22,190 bases of DNA from IMG/VR virus record IMGVR_UViG_3300027752_000127, positions 1 to 22,190 of that record. One strand, 5' to 3'. This DNA is from a virus. This document shows positions 14,585-21,881 of the stretch, in pieces (position 1 is the stretch's first letter; the number at the start of each line of letters is the position of its first letter). Position numbers and translations under genes: made by a program. The notes under the pieces are model-generated. The model saw only the letters and a list, made by a program, of their open reading frames with translations. It had not been told where the DNA came from and ran no database searches.

Positions 14585-15729
14585 TATCCGGTGCCTCCCT
14601 GATTGCCGCCGCCGACGGCTTGTCCGGCATTGTAAGTATCTGTCATTTTGCTGGCTTCAGCGTCTGTCAATGGCGCTTCGCCACTAGTGCTAAACGAATC
14701 TAAAAAACTAACTTGTTCTTTCCTGGATACGCCGTTTAAAAATTCAGCTTTTCTTTCTTGTAATGCTAGTGGATATATAGCACTTGGGTGTTGCCCTTCT
14801 GCTTTGTCGCCGGCTTCTAACATTTTCCATTCGCCTGTATGAAAGTTTGAAAATCTTTTCAGGTCGTCTTCTTCCATACGTTCATTTACATTTGGTGCCA
14901 TTGTAAAATTTTCATATTCAATACTTAAACTAATAGTACTAGCCGCTGTTGAGTTAGTATAGTCTACTCCGGTAATTTCAAAGGAAGTTATTATAGGATT
15001 AAATAATGTATACTTAATAGCCTTCTGTCCGTGATACTGTACAACGTCTATACTTGTAAGAAAGTTTCGTTGATCTGCCGGCTGTAAGTTTAATCCTGCA
15101 GAATTACTATCGAATGGTCTAGTAAAACTTCCACTGGCATCTGGTACAGATTCAGGAACTATATCATTCTTAATAGTTGTTTTTACACCTTCTTTATACA
15201 TATTAGTAGGGTTGGTGAATAAGTGTGAGTACATTCTCATTAACATAGTAACCCATAAACTATCGACTGTATCGTAAACTACAACCTGTACAGGTTTATA
15301 GTCGACAGCTGATACTGTTATGCGTTTTCTGTTATACTGATTTTGTACTGTTGTGGCAAACTCTGCACTTGGCATTGTGCTGGATTGTACCATACTGCTT
15401 AATCTGTTTTGAAAGTCTGCATTAGTATTTAACTCATTCAGGTTTATGTTATCATTAAAAATAAAATTAACATAGCCATTGAACGGTAGGCGTACTGGAG
15501 TATTTTCAGGATTAAATCTGGTTGCATTATTAATATCTTTCCAATAATGCCCTGTTGGTTGGTCACCTCGAGCTTTGAACGGGGTAACTTTACCGTTGAA
15601 CATTCCGCCTGATCCATTGTCCTCTGCAGGAGTGAAAACTCTTACAGCACCGTTGAACATTCCGCCAAACGCTTTAGCATCATTAACGAGGTTTAAAAGT
15701 TTCGGTAGATCAGTTGGTTCGAATGCCAT
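14584..15729 (-). CDS. Tail tube-like or tube-initiator-like virion protein
   Basis: The 381-aa protein is probably a tail protein. KAIKYTLFNPIITSFEI followed by VDYTNSTAASTISLSIEYEN is the sort of terminal beta-strand pairing seen in contractile-tail tube folds, and the gene comes directly after gp19. It could correspond to the gp48/gp54 tube-baseplate proteins of T4, but I cannot match it specifically. The N-terminus carries two copies of GGMFNG (residues 22-27 and 41-46) and the C-terminus is glycine-rich (AVGGGNQGGTG). No clear Shine-Dalgarno precedes ATG 15729, and no late box is seen. It is expected to depend on readthrough of the terminator after gp19 or on an unseen promoter. Confidence 0.55.
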   Translation of the reverse strand: MAFEPTDLPKLLNLVNDAKAFGGMFNGAVRVFTPAEDNGSGGMFNGKVTPFKARGDQPTGHYWKDINNATRFNPENTPVRLPFNGYVNFIFNDNINLNELNTNADFQNRLSSMVQSSTMPSAEFATTVQNQYNRKRITVSAVDYKPVQVVVYDTVDSLWVTMLMRMYSHLFTNPTNMYKEGVKTTIKNDIVPESVPDASGSFTRPFDSNSAGLNLQPADQRNFLTSIDVVQYHGQKAIKYTLFNPIITSFEITGVDYTNSTAASTISLSIEYENFTMAPNVNERMEEDDLKRFSNFHTGEWKMLEAGDKAEGQHPSAIYPLALQERKAEFLNGVSRKEQVSFLDSFSTSGEAPLTDAEASKMTDTYNAGQAVGGGNQGGTG

Positions 15730-15745
15730 GAAGGGTGTGCTCTAT

Positions 15746-15781
15746 TAAAATAATAAGTGAGGCTACGTTAAGTAACCTCAC
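15746..15781 (-). terminator. Factor-independent terminator after tail tube gene
   Basis: Minus-strand GTGAGGTTAC and GTAGCCTCAC form a 10-bp stem with one mismatch around a short TTAAC loop (15781-15757), followed by TTATTATTTT. It lies 12 bp after the gp19 stop. The weak U-tract suggests partial termination, which would reduce expression of the genes that follow. Confidence 0.65.
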
Positions 15782-15792
15782 TATATTATAAA

Positions 15793-16431
15793 TTATATTC
15801 CTGTTGTAGCGCCAGGCGTGTACGTGAATCCTACTGCGGCTCCAACACCTGTTGAGTTATCAGTAATAACACCTTTAGATCCGTCTTGTTGTATTGCGTT
15901 ATCGTATCTAAGCGTCATAGTAATCTGGACTGGCTCATTAGTTGAGTAGTCTGAATCACTGTAATCAGTGTTTGTAATGAAGCAACCATATAATGCCCAA
16001 CTTTCTGTAGCATCTGCTGTTTGTCCATCTAACACTTCTATAAGCATATCAAATTTGTAGTCTGATCCAGCAACTGGTGTTGTCTGGTCATAATGATTTA
16101 CCTGCTTAAGATTCTGTGAACCAATTGCTTTTGCAACTGTGTTTCTAACGTCATCTCTGATTACAACAGTAATCGGTTCCCAAGCATGTTTGCCCTGAAC
16201 ATATACTTTTGAATTGTAACTATCAATCATAACTTCTTCGTATGCTACTTTAGGTCTTGATACGTTTTGTACGTTTTGTGTTATAGTAAGGGTATCTCCG
16301 CCATCACCAAAATCTCCACCGAACATAACTCTAAATCGGAATTTTAATTTGGGCATTAAAATACCACTACCTGTGTTACCAGTTGTTGGAACTCCGAATT
16401 TGTCCAACGTCTTTTGATTAATCTGTGCCAT
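15793..16431 (-). CDS. gp19: Tail tube protein (gp19)
   Basis: The 212-aa protein has the features of a myovirus tail tube subunit: a start PKLKFRFRVMFGG, VSRPKVAYEEVMIDSYNSKV, WEPITVVIRDD, and a late EPVQITMTLRYDNA strand. Hexamer rings of this protein form the inner tube through which DNA passes. It is longer than T4 gp19 (163 aa), with additions at the C-terminus (residues 180-212, rich in glycine and threonine). A GATAAATA late box, a leader hairpin and an AGGAGAA Shine-Dalgarno precede the ATG. A terminator follows. It lies directly downstream of the sheath gene, as in T4. Confidence 0.88.
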   Translation of the reverse strand: MAQINQKTLDKFGVPTTGNTGSGILMPKLKFRFRVMFGGDFGDGGDTLTITQNVQNVSRPKVAYEEVMIDSYNSKVYVQGKHAWEPITVVIRDDVRNTVAKAIGSQNLKQVNHYDQTTPVAGSDYKFDMLIEVLDGQTADATESWALYGCFITNTDYSDSDYSTNEPVQITMTLRYDNAIQQDGSKGVITDNSTGVGAAVGFTYTPGATTGI

Positions 16432-16454
16432 TTGTTTATTCTCCTAAACCATAT

Positions 16455-16475
16455 ATCCTAAATATATATTAGGAT
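16455..16475 (-). other. Hairpin in the tail tube mRNA leader
   Basis: ATCCTAA and TTAGGAT form a 7-bp stem around an AT-only segment that is itself nearly self-complementary. It lies between the late promoter and the AGGAGAA ribosome site. A 5' hairpin of this kind could protect the mRNA or support high expression of this abundant protein. Confidence 0.6.
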
Positions 16476-16488
16476 GATTGTTAATACT

Positions 16489-16496
16489 TATTTATC
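16489..16496 (-). promoter_or_regulatory. T4 late-type promoter box for tail tube
   Basis: GATAAATA on the minus strand lies 57 bp before the gp19 ATG, giving a leader of about 50 nt that contains the hairpin. It lies downstream of the sheath terminator, so tube transcription can start afresh. Confidence 0.65.
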
Positions 16497-16535
16497 ATAT
16501 AACGATAGAAATTATTAAACAGTACTTTAAAAGAC

Positions 16536-16566
16536 TCAAAAAGAAAGGGCAATTAAGCCCTTTCTC
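16536..16566 (-). terminator. Strong factor-independent terminator after tail sheath gene
   Basis: Minus-strand AGAAAGGGC and GCCCTTTCT form a perfect 9-bp stem with a TTAATT loop, followed by TTTT. It lies 16 bp after the gp18 stop. It is the best terminator in the window and should isolate the sheath message. Confidence 0.85.
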
Positions 16567-16581
16567 TCGTTTTCTTTGTTA

Positions 16582-19365
16582 TTAACTTCCAGTTTGGCCC
16601 AAAGTGTTTTGGATTCTAATCGGAATGTATATAAACTCAACTGCTTTCATTGGCTGTACTGCAATGTCAATGTAAAGTTCGTTTCTGTCTATTCTAGCCG
16701 CTGTATTATTAGAAGTATCACAAACTGTAATAAAGTCTACTAATCCACGTGTTGTAACTAACTGACTTAACAGTCCGTCAACAATGTTTTTGGCTTTCAT
16801 TCTGATAACCGCATCATTTGGTTCAAACAATAAAGGTTTAACGATATCATCAAGTCTTTCTCTTATGTAAACCATAAGTCTAGCAACGTTAATTCTATCT
16901 AATGCACTAGCAGTTGGGTTCAGAGTTTTCTGACCAAATACTGCAAGTCCTCTTCCTGGGAAAGAAGCAATAGGATTAAGTTTGTTTTGATATAAAGTAT
17001 CTCTTTGACCTTCGTTAAGTGTTACCGCAGTGTACTCACCTGATGTAGGATCTACATAACCAACTGAAGTAGCATTCTGCACTAGTCCTCTTTGGAAGCC
17101 TGCTGGTGCAAACCAAGGATAAGCAACGTTATCGTTATATGCAATAGTTCTTAAAGCAACATGTGAAGCTGGAACAACTACGTTAGTTCCGTCTAGGTTT
17201 GTTGTTAATGCACTAGGATAATAAATAGCCGCGTAAGGTGAAGCTGAAACAAGTCCGTCTTCTCCGTTTTCACTTGCTACTGCTTTATTGGTTGCCCAAT
17301 TAGTAATACTAGTTGCATCTGCTTTAAGTCTAAACGGTGTGTCACCGATCACAAAGGCAGTATTTCTTCTGTCTGTGCTTAAGGTAATCATTTCGTCTAG
17401 CATTTCTGGCATGCCTGGAGCGGCTATAACATTAAAAGCATTTGTTTCAGCTCTAATATCATCGTTAGACGCAATAGCACTTTGCATTTTAACTTTAACT
17501 AAGTTATGTACTGATTTTCTCAAACCATGCATATTACCGTCTTGCTTATTTCCAGAAGCATCTACCCAAACATTACCAATGTTAGTTCCGCTTGGTGTGT
17601 AATTGAGTTTGTACTCTTTTACGTTACCAGCTGATGCTCTTTTGTTCCAACCTAATATTCCGTTTGGATATAGTGAAGCCAACGGTGCGTCTGCATCTAA
17701 AGAACTACTTGCTGATTGTCTAAAGTCTGCAAATACAACGCCATCTGCTGTATTTTGCTCTGCGCCGTCTACTGCAACCCAAGCCGTTCCTGACCACTTG
17801 TTCAGTGATGGGAAGTTTTCAGTATCATCAGAATCTAACCAAACATCACCTGCCACTAGTGCAGTTGCGTCTGATTGTGTAGTTGGAGCTGTTGCTTTTG
17901 CTTGGAAGTCCTTAGTAAAGGTTACCCAAGTTGAGCCGTTGTGCTCTAACAAGTCAATTGATGTATTAGAAACTGCTGTGTTGTACCAGTATGTTCCGTC
18001 TGCTAAAGTACCAGTTAAAGATGTTTTACTTGCTTGGTAGCTTAGTGCCGCGAAGTTTGAGTATGTAGCACTTACAGTAACAGCCGCTGTTCCAAATCCT
18101 ACTGTACTTGGTCCAAAGTCTGCATGGTTACTATTTAATACAATGTCTCTTCCTTTGCTTGAAGTTAATACTATAGTGTTAGCAGTTGTGCCTTCACTTG
18201 CTACTACTTCCGTTACACTTGCCGCCGCCAATGCCGCGTTGATGTCAAAAATAGCATCATCGGCTGTTGAAGTAGCAGGAGTTCCTGATATAGTACCAGC
18301 TAAAGTTACAACAACTGTTGTACCGTTATAAACAATATCAAAACTAGAGTTACCTGAAACGTCTAAAGCCGCTATGGCTGTTGAAGTAGCAGTAACAGTT
18401 TTTGATCCGTTATGTCTTTTTAATTCAATTTCTGCTTCAGCAGTGTTGTAAATACCAACTACTGAACCAACAGTAACATTTGCCATACCAATACTAGTAT
18501 ATGCTAAGTCTGTTGTAGAGTATAATGGAGTACTTACAGTACTGAAAGTTTTAGTTGATAAGCTGTAACCTTTAACACTTAAACTTGCACCAGTATTTGG
18601 TGTAGTAGTTTGAATGAAAACATCACCAGTTGCCAGAGTAGAAACTCCGTCACTTTGTAATGTAGGTACTGCTAAATGACTTTTAAATTGGAAGTCGCTA
18701 CTAGTAGCACTAATCCAACTTGCAGTACCAATTTGGTACCAGTCGTCACTGTATTTTTCAAAATATTTTACGTCTGTGGCAGTTCCGCCTGCGGCTGTAT
18801 TAGCTACAACGGCATAGTCGCCATTTAAGCCAAATGACCTTTTAGGTCCTGCTGTTCCTGAATCAATACTAGTTGAATCTACAACTGATACTGATTTCTT
18901 AACCCATGCTGTGCCTGACCATTCTCTAAGTCCTAATAAAGAACTTGCAGTGTCGAGCCAGTAAGTGCCGTCTGCGATTGCGCCAGTTGGTGCAGTGCTT
19001 CTTGCTGTAAGGTCGCCTAAGTCTAAATCAGCTCTTAAAACGTATGCTCTATTGGCAAGTCCTAAGAAACTGTGTGCGGCTAATAATCCATATTCGTTGA
19101 GATCATACCCGTTTAATGCAACTGAGCCACTAGAATGAAACACTGGGTTACCATATGTTTGTAATAATTCTCTTTGACTTGTTACAAGTTTTAATTTTCC
19201 TGCGTTTGCCTTAGTTGTATTTGACGCAGTACCTAGACCGTCAGGAGTTTTTTTATCCTGTGCAGTCGCTATAATTATTAATGGTACTGTTCCTGTTCCT
19301 GCCGCGGCATAGAACGATTCGTCTGATACACTAATGGAAACACCTGGTGATACTAATGTAGCCAT
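16582..19365 (-). CDS. gp18: Contractile tail sheath protein (gp18), enlarged
   Basis: The 927-aa protein begins MATLVSPGVSISVSD and ends with the conserved sheath C-terminal domain (about residues 640-927, with INVARLMVYIRERLDD and YIDIAVQPMKAVEFIYIPI). This makes it gp18, the contractile outer tail layer. T4 gp18 is 659 aa. The extra length lies between about 118 and 600, where a GTYW/GDVW...W(S/N)G(T/S)xWV motif recurs (131-154, 455-481, 505-530, with weaker copies near 246 and 597). This insert is serine/threonine/alanine-rich and probably forms exposed domains on the tail surface. The gene has its own late promoter, an AAGGAGA Shine-Dalgarno and a strong terminator. Confidence 0.95.
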   Translation of the reverse strand: MATLVSPGVSISVSDESFYAAAGTGTVPLIIIATAQDKKTPDGLGTASNTTKANAGKLKLVTSQRELLQTYGNPVFHSSGSVALNGYDLNEYGLLAAHSFLGLANRAYVLRADLDLGDLTARSTAPTGAIADGTYWLDTASSLLGLREWSGTAWVKKSVSVVDSTSIDSGTAGPKRSFGLNGDYAVVANTAAGGTATDVKYFEKYSDDWYQIGTASWISATSSDFQFKSHLAVPTLQSDGVSTLATGDVFIQTTTPNTGASLSVKGYSLSTKTFSTVSTPLYSTTDLAYTSIGMANVTVGSVVGIYNTAEAEIELKRHNGSKTVTATSTAIAALDVSGNSSFDIVYNGTTVVVTLAGTISGTPATSTADDAIFDINAALAAASVTEVVASEGTTANTIVLTSSKGRDIVLNSNHADFGPSTVGFGTAAVTVSATYSNFAALSYQASKTSLTGTLADGTYWYNTAVSNTSIDLLEHNGSTWVTFTKDFQAKATAPTTQSDATALVAGDVWLDSDDTENFPSLNKWSGTAWVAVDGAEQNTADGVVFADFRQSASSSLDADAPLASLYPNGILGWNKRASAGNVKEYKLNYTPSGTNIGNVWVDASGNKQDGNMHGLRKSVHNLVKVKMQSAIASNDDIRAETNAFNVIAAPGMPEMLDEMITLSTDRRNTAFVIGDTPFRLKADATSITNWATNKAVASENGEDGLVSASPYAAIYYPSALTTNLDGTNVVVPASHVALRTIAYNDNVAYPWFAPAGFQRGLVQNATSVGYVDPTSGEYTAVTLNEGQRDTLYQNKLNPIASFPGRGLAVFGQKTLNPTASALDRINVARLMVYIRERLDDIVKPLLFEPNDAVIRMKAKNIVDGLLSQLVTTRGLVDFITVCDTSNNTAARIDRNELYIDIAVQPMKAVEFIYIPIRIQNTLGQTGS

Positions 19366-19402
19366 ATTATATTCTCCTTTGATATGAATCTAATTATACA
19401 GA

Positions 19403-19410
19403 TATTTATC
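19403..19410 (-). promoter_or_regulatory. T4 late-type promoter box for tail sheath
   Basis: GATAAATA on the minus strand lies 37 bp before the gp18 ATG. The leader contains AAGGAGA about 7 nt from the start codon. Confidence 0.65.
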
Positions 19411-19468
19411 AAAAAAGCGTAGAAAAGGTATTATTACGGAGTGGGGTGCAAGGAATCTGGAAGGTTTT

Positions 19469-19476
19469 GATAAATA
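19469..19476 (+). promoter_or_regulatory. Orphan late-type box on plus strand facing the kinase gene
   Basis: GATAAATACG matches the late box but points into the 3' end of the kinase gene with no plausible plus-strand gene behind it. The same bases form a small inverted repeat (ATAAAT-CGT-ATTTAT on the minus strand), so it could instead be a weak 3' end structure for the kinase message, or chance in AT-rich DNA. Confidence 0.2.
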
Positions 19477-19480
19477 CGAT

Positions 19481-20134
19481 TTATTTTTTTAAATCGTTTT
19501 CTGTAATAAGTTCGTGCAAGGAATCTACACCTGTTTGCAACGCATCTAACGTATCGTTGTTTGTAAGCACATGGTCAAAGTCATACCCTATCCAATTCCA
19601 TTCGCTGAGGTGTACCTGCTTAAATTTCGTGTTCATTATATGCTGAGATGGAACATGTCCACCATTGGCTAAGGTAGCCGTTTCATACCATTCAGGCTTC
19701 TCACCTCGTTCAATGTTAATTACAACACCGCCTAAACGTTTAATTAAATCCAATTCATTTGTAAATCTAGTATCGCTTATAACTACACAAGGATGGTCTA
19801 TTTCTGCTCTACGCATTCTGTACTCTAAACTATCGATCCATATATCTTTATGGAAATGAGTACGAAGTACTTCTGTTCCCATTAGTTGTAATGCTAATCT
19901 AGGAGTAAAATTATCTATGCCCAGTTTCCGGGTCCAGAACATATCAGCTGTTTCTCTGAAGTCTCTACTATTAATTGTGTCGCCTTCTAGGTCCGATCTG
20001 TTCCAGCCGAATATAGATGCACACACATCTTTAAGTGGTGCCGCGAAACTATCCTGTAAACAGCCTCTGTTAACAAAACAACTTGCAACAGTATCTTTAC
20101 CAGAGCCTATTAGTCCTGTTATCCCGATTATCAT
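19481..20134 (-). CDS. gp1: Deoxynucleoside monophosphate kinase (gp1-like)
   Basis: The 217-aa protein opens with the P-loop GLIGSGKDT (residues 7-15). It also has SFAAPLKDVCASIFGW, LGIDNFTPRLALQLMGTEV, VVISDTRFTNELDLI and GGVVINIERG, the pattern of T4 gp1 dNMP kinase. The enzyme phosphorylates dNMPs (dGMP, dTMP and modified dCMP in T4) to diphosphates for phage DNA synthesis in the cytoplasm. Its ATG overlaps the stop of the preceding oxygenase-like gene by ATGA, so it is translated as part of that unit rather than with nucleotide genes. Confidence 0.9.
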   Translation of the reverse strand: MIIGITGLIGSGKDTVASCFVNRGCLQDSFAAPLKDVCASIFGWNRSDLEGDTINSRDFRETADMFWTRKLGIDNFTPRLALQLMGTEVLRTHFHKDIWIDSLEYRMRRAEIDHPCVVISDTRFTNELDLIKRLGGVVINIERGEKPEWYETATLANGGHVPSQHIMNTKFKQVHLSEWNWIGYDFDHVLTNNDTLDALQTGVDSLHELITENDLKK

Positions 20135-20970
20135 TTTATAAACTCGTTATTCATAATTAATTTTTTAATATCGAAGTAAGAATAATCTGGATCAAAACTT
20201 ATCGACCCCATATTCCTGTCTTCCTCTACTTGCGTGTTATCTATTCTATGCCACTGATTAGTCCTTATTAATGTAGGTACTGGCATTCCGTAATATTCAT
20301 CTACTTTAGTAAGTAACTCATCATGATTATCATACACAATACTGTGACCTGATTTAATTCTTACACCTTCGCCACTGTCATGTGTGATGTATAACAGTTC
20401 AGCCATTTCAGATATATCTGAATCTGGCATTGTTGCAGAACGCAATTTTATGTGACTTTCTATCATAGCTTGTGGCGGATTTAGTCCAACACTATCCATA
20501 ATGTTACTGTATCCTTGTGTTAACAATTCGCCCACTCTGTCATAGGCTTGGGCCCATTCAATTTTACTGTTAGACAAGTCTGACTCGGATACCGGGTAGT
20601 TAAGTGCAACAGAGCGCCTTGTTGCTCTAACGGCTTTCCTATATTCTTCTGGTGCATTGTCAGTATATTCCATTCCTTCGTTATGCCATTGGTATGATCC
20701 GTGTGCTGGCGTATGTAAAATTATAACGTCATGCACAGGAATTGTCAACTTTTTCTGTAAGTCTTTAACCATCTTATTTATTATGCCCGTTTTCCACAGA
20801 TATATAAATCCCATCTTGTGCTGGGTTATAAAGAAGTCGTTGTTCCCATTTCGATTAAACTCGTTAACATCTCCAGTAAAACGTTCGTAACTTCTACCAA
20901 AACAATCTTTAGCAAATTGAAAAATAGGATCTAATTCCGACGTTGGCAATTGGAAGTGATTATCGCTCAT
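20131..20970 (-). CDS. 2OG-Fe(II) oxygenase-like (DSBH) protein, paralogue B
   Basis: The 279-aa protein is a tandem paralogue of the gene just upstream of it. A double-stranded beta-helix hydroxylase is suggested by TPAHGSYQWHNEG (H96, E98), RRSVALNYPV, QWHRIDN (H241) and DRNMGSISF (R252). The order H-x-D/E ... H ... R is that of Fe(II)/2-oxoglutarate enzymes; this is inferred from motifs and the metal site has E where D is usual. It lacks about 25 residues near position 165-200 relative to its paralogue. The first 45 residues and last 13 are almost identical between the two. ATGA overlaps join it to both neighbours. Substrate unknown; a protein or small-molecule hydroxylase is possible. Confidence 0.6.
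   Translation of the reverse strand: MSDNHFQLPTSELDPIFQFAKDCFGRSYERFTGDVNEFNRNGNNDFFITQHKMGFIYLWKTGIINKMVKDLQKKLTIPVHDVIILHTPAHGSYQWHNEGMEYTDNAPEEYRKAVRATRRSVALNYPVSESDLSNSKIEWAQAYDRVGELLTQGYSNIMDSVGLNPPQAMIESHIKLRSATMPDSDISEMAELLYITHDSGEGVRIKSGHSIVYDNHDELLTKVDEYYGMPVPTLIRTNQWHRIDNTQVEEDRNMGSISFDPDYSYFDIKKLIMNNEFIK
20849..20940. repeat. 92-bp perfect direct repeat, copy 1 (5' part of paralogue B)
   Basis: These 92 bases are identical to 21760-21851 and encode the shared N-terminal part of the two oxygenase-like proteins (from SELDPIFQFA to the VNEFNRN region). Flanking sequence is clearly diverged, so identity stops sharply. Confidence 0.9.
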
Positions 20971-21881
20971 TTTATAAACTCGTTATTCATAATTAACTTT
21001 TTAATATCGGAGTAAGAATACTCTGGATTAAAACTTATTGATCCCATATTTCTATCTTCATCAACATGGGAGTTATCTACTCTATGCCACTGATTAGTTT
21101 TTATTAATGTGGGTACTGTCATGTCATAGTACTCGTCTACTTTAGTAAGTAGTAACTCATCATGATTATCATACACATTACTGAGTATAGCTTTAACTGA
21201 TAAACCTTCGCCGGTGTCGTGCGACGCCGTTAGTATATCGTTAATTTCTTTGGGGGTTAGTTTCAGTGCTTCGGATATATTAGGGTGTTGCAATTTCCCT
21301 ATATGAAATGTCGTATTTTTTAAACGTAAGTTTATATGATCGTCTGCGAAGTTATGTGAAAGTAATTCAATATCGACTCCAGCTGTAGGCTCATGGGCAA
21401 CACTATTCATTATATTACTGTATCCGTCTATTAATAATTCTTTGAGTTTGTCACTAGATGTTGCCCATTCAATTCTACTGTTAGACAAGTCTGCATTATC
21501 AAGTGGGTAATTAAGTGCAACTGATCTTCTTGTCATGCTGACTATGTGTCTAAATTGCTCTGTTGAATGTTCAGTATATTCCGTTCCTTCGAGATGCCAT
21601 TGGTATGTTCCGTGTGCTGGTGTTTGTAAAATAGCGAATTCGTCTACCGGGATTGTCACCTTTTTCTGTAAGTCTCTAATCATCTTATTCATTACACCCG
21701 TTTTCCACGCATATAAGTGACCTAACTCGTACTTGCTTATAAACAGATCATTATTACCGTTTCGATTAAACTCGTTAACATCTCCAGTAAAACGTTCGTA
21801 ACTTCTACCAAAACAATCTTTAGCAAATTGAAAAATAGGATCTAATTCCGAAGATACCAATTGGAAGTGATTATCGATCAT
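20967..21881 (-). CDS. 2OG-Fe(II) oxygenase-like (DSBH) protein, paralogue A
   Basis: The 304-aa protein shares the layout of its downstream paralogue: TPAHGTYQWHLEG (H96, E98), RRSVALNYPL, QWHRVDN (H266) and DRNMGSISF (R277). This fits a double-stranded beta-helix, 2-oxoglutarate/Fe(II)-type fold, as inferred from motif order. It has an extra 25-residue segment near 170-210 (with HINLRLKNTTFHIGKLQHP). The paralogues are roughly half identical in the middle but almost identical at both ends. It is joined by ATGA overlaps to the partial gene upstream and the paralogue downstream, making a three-gene oxygenase-like run. Retention of all putative metal ligands in both suggests both are active, perhaps on different substrates. 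Confidence 0.6.
   Translation of the reverse strand: MIDNHFQLVSSELDPIFQFAKDCFGRSYERFTGDVNEFNRNGNNDLFISKYELGHLYAWKTGVMNKMIRDLQKKVTIPVDEFAILQTPAHGTYQWHLEGTEYTEHSTEQFRHIVSMTRRSVALNYPLDNADLSNSRIEWATSSDKLKELLIDGYSNIMNSVAHEPTAGVDIELLSHNFADDHINLRLKNTTFHIGKLQHPNISEALKLTPKEINDILTASHDTGEGLSVKAILSNVYDNHDELLLTKVDEYYDMTVPTLIKTNQWHRVDNSHVDEDRNMGSISFNPEYSYSDIKKLIMNNEFIK
21760..21851. repeat. 92-bp perfect direct repeat, copy 2 (5' part of paralogue A)
   Basis: This copy is identical over all 92 bases to 20849-20940 and lies 911 bp away in the same orientation. The sharp boundaries fit recent gene conversion, or strong recombination between the two genes. Confidence 0.9.

Noticed and set aside
17603-18040. 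145-codon plus-strand open frame opposite the sheath gene
   Set aside because: It is the complement of a low-complexity, Ser/Thr/Ala-rich part of gp18 and has no promoter box or Shine-Dalgarno; it is a shadow frame.
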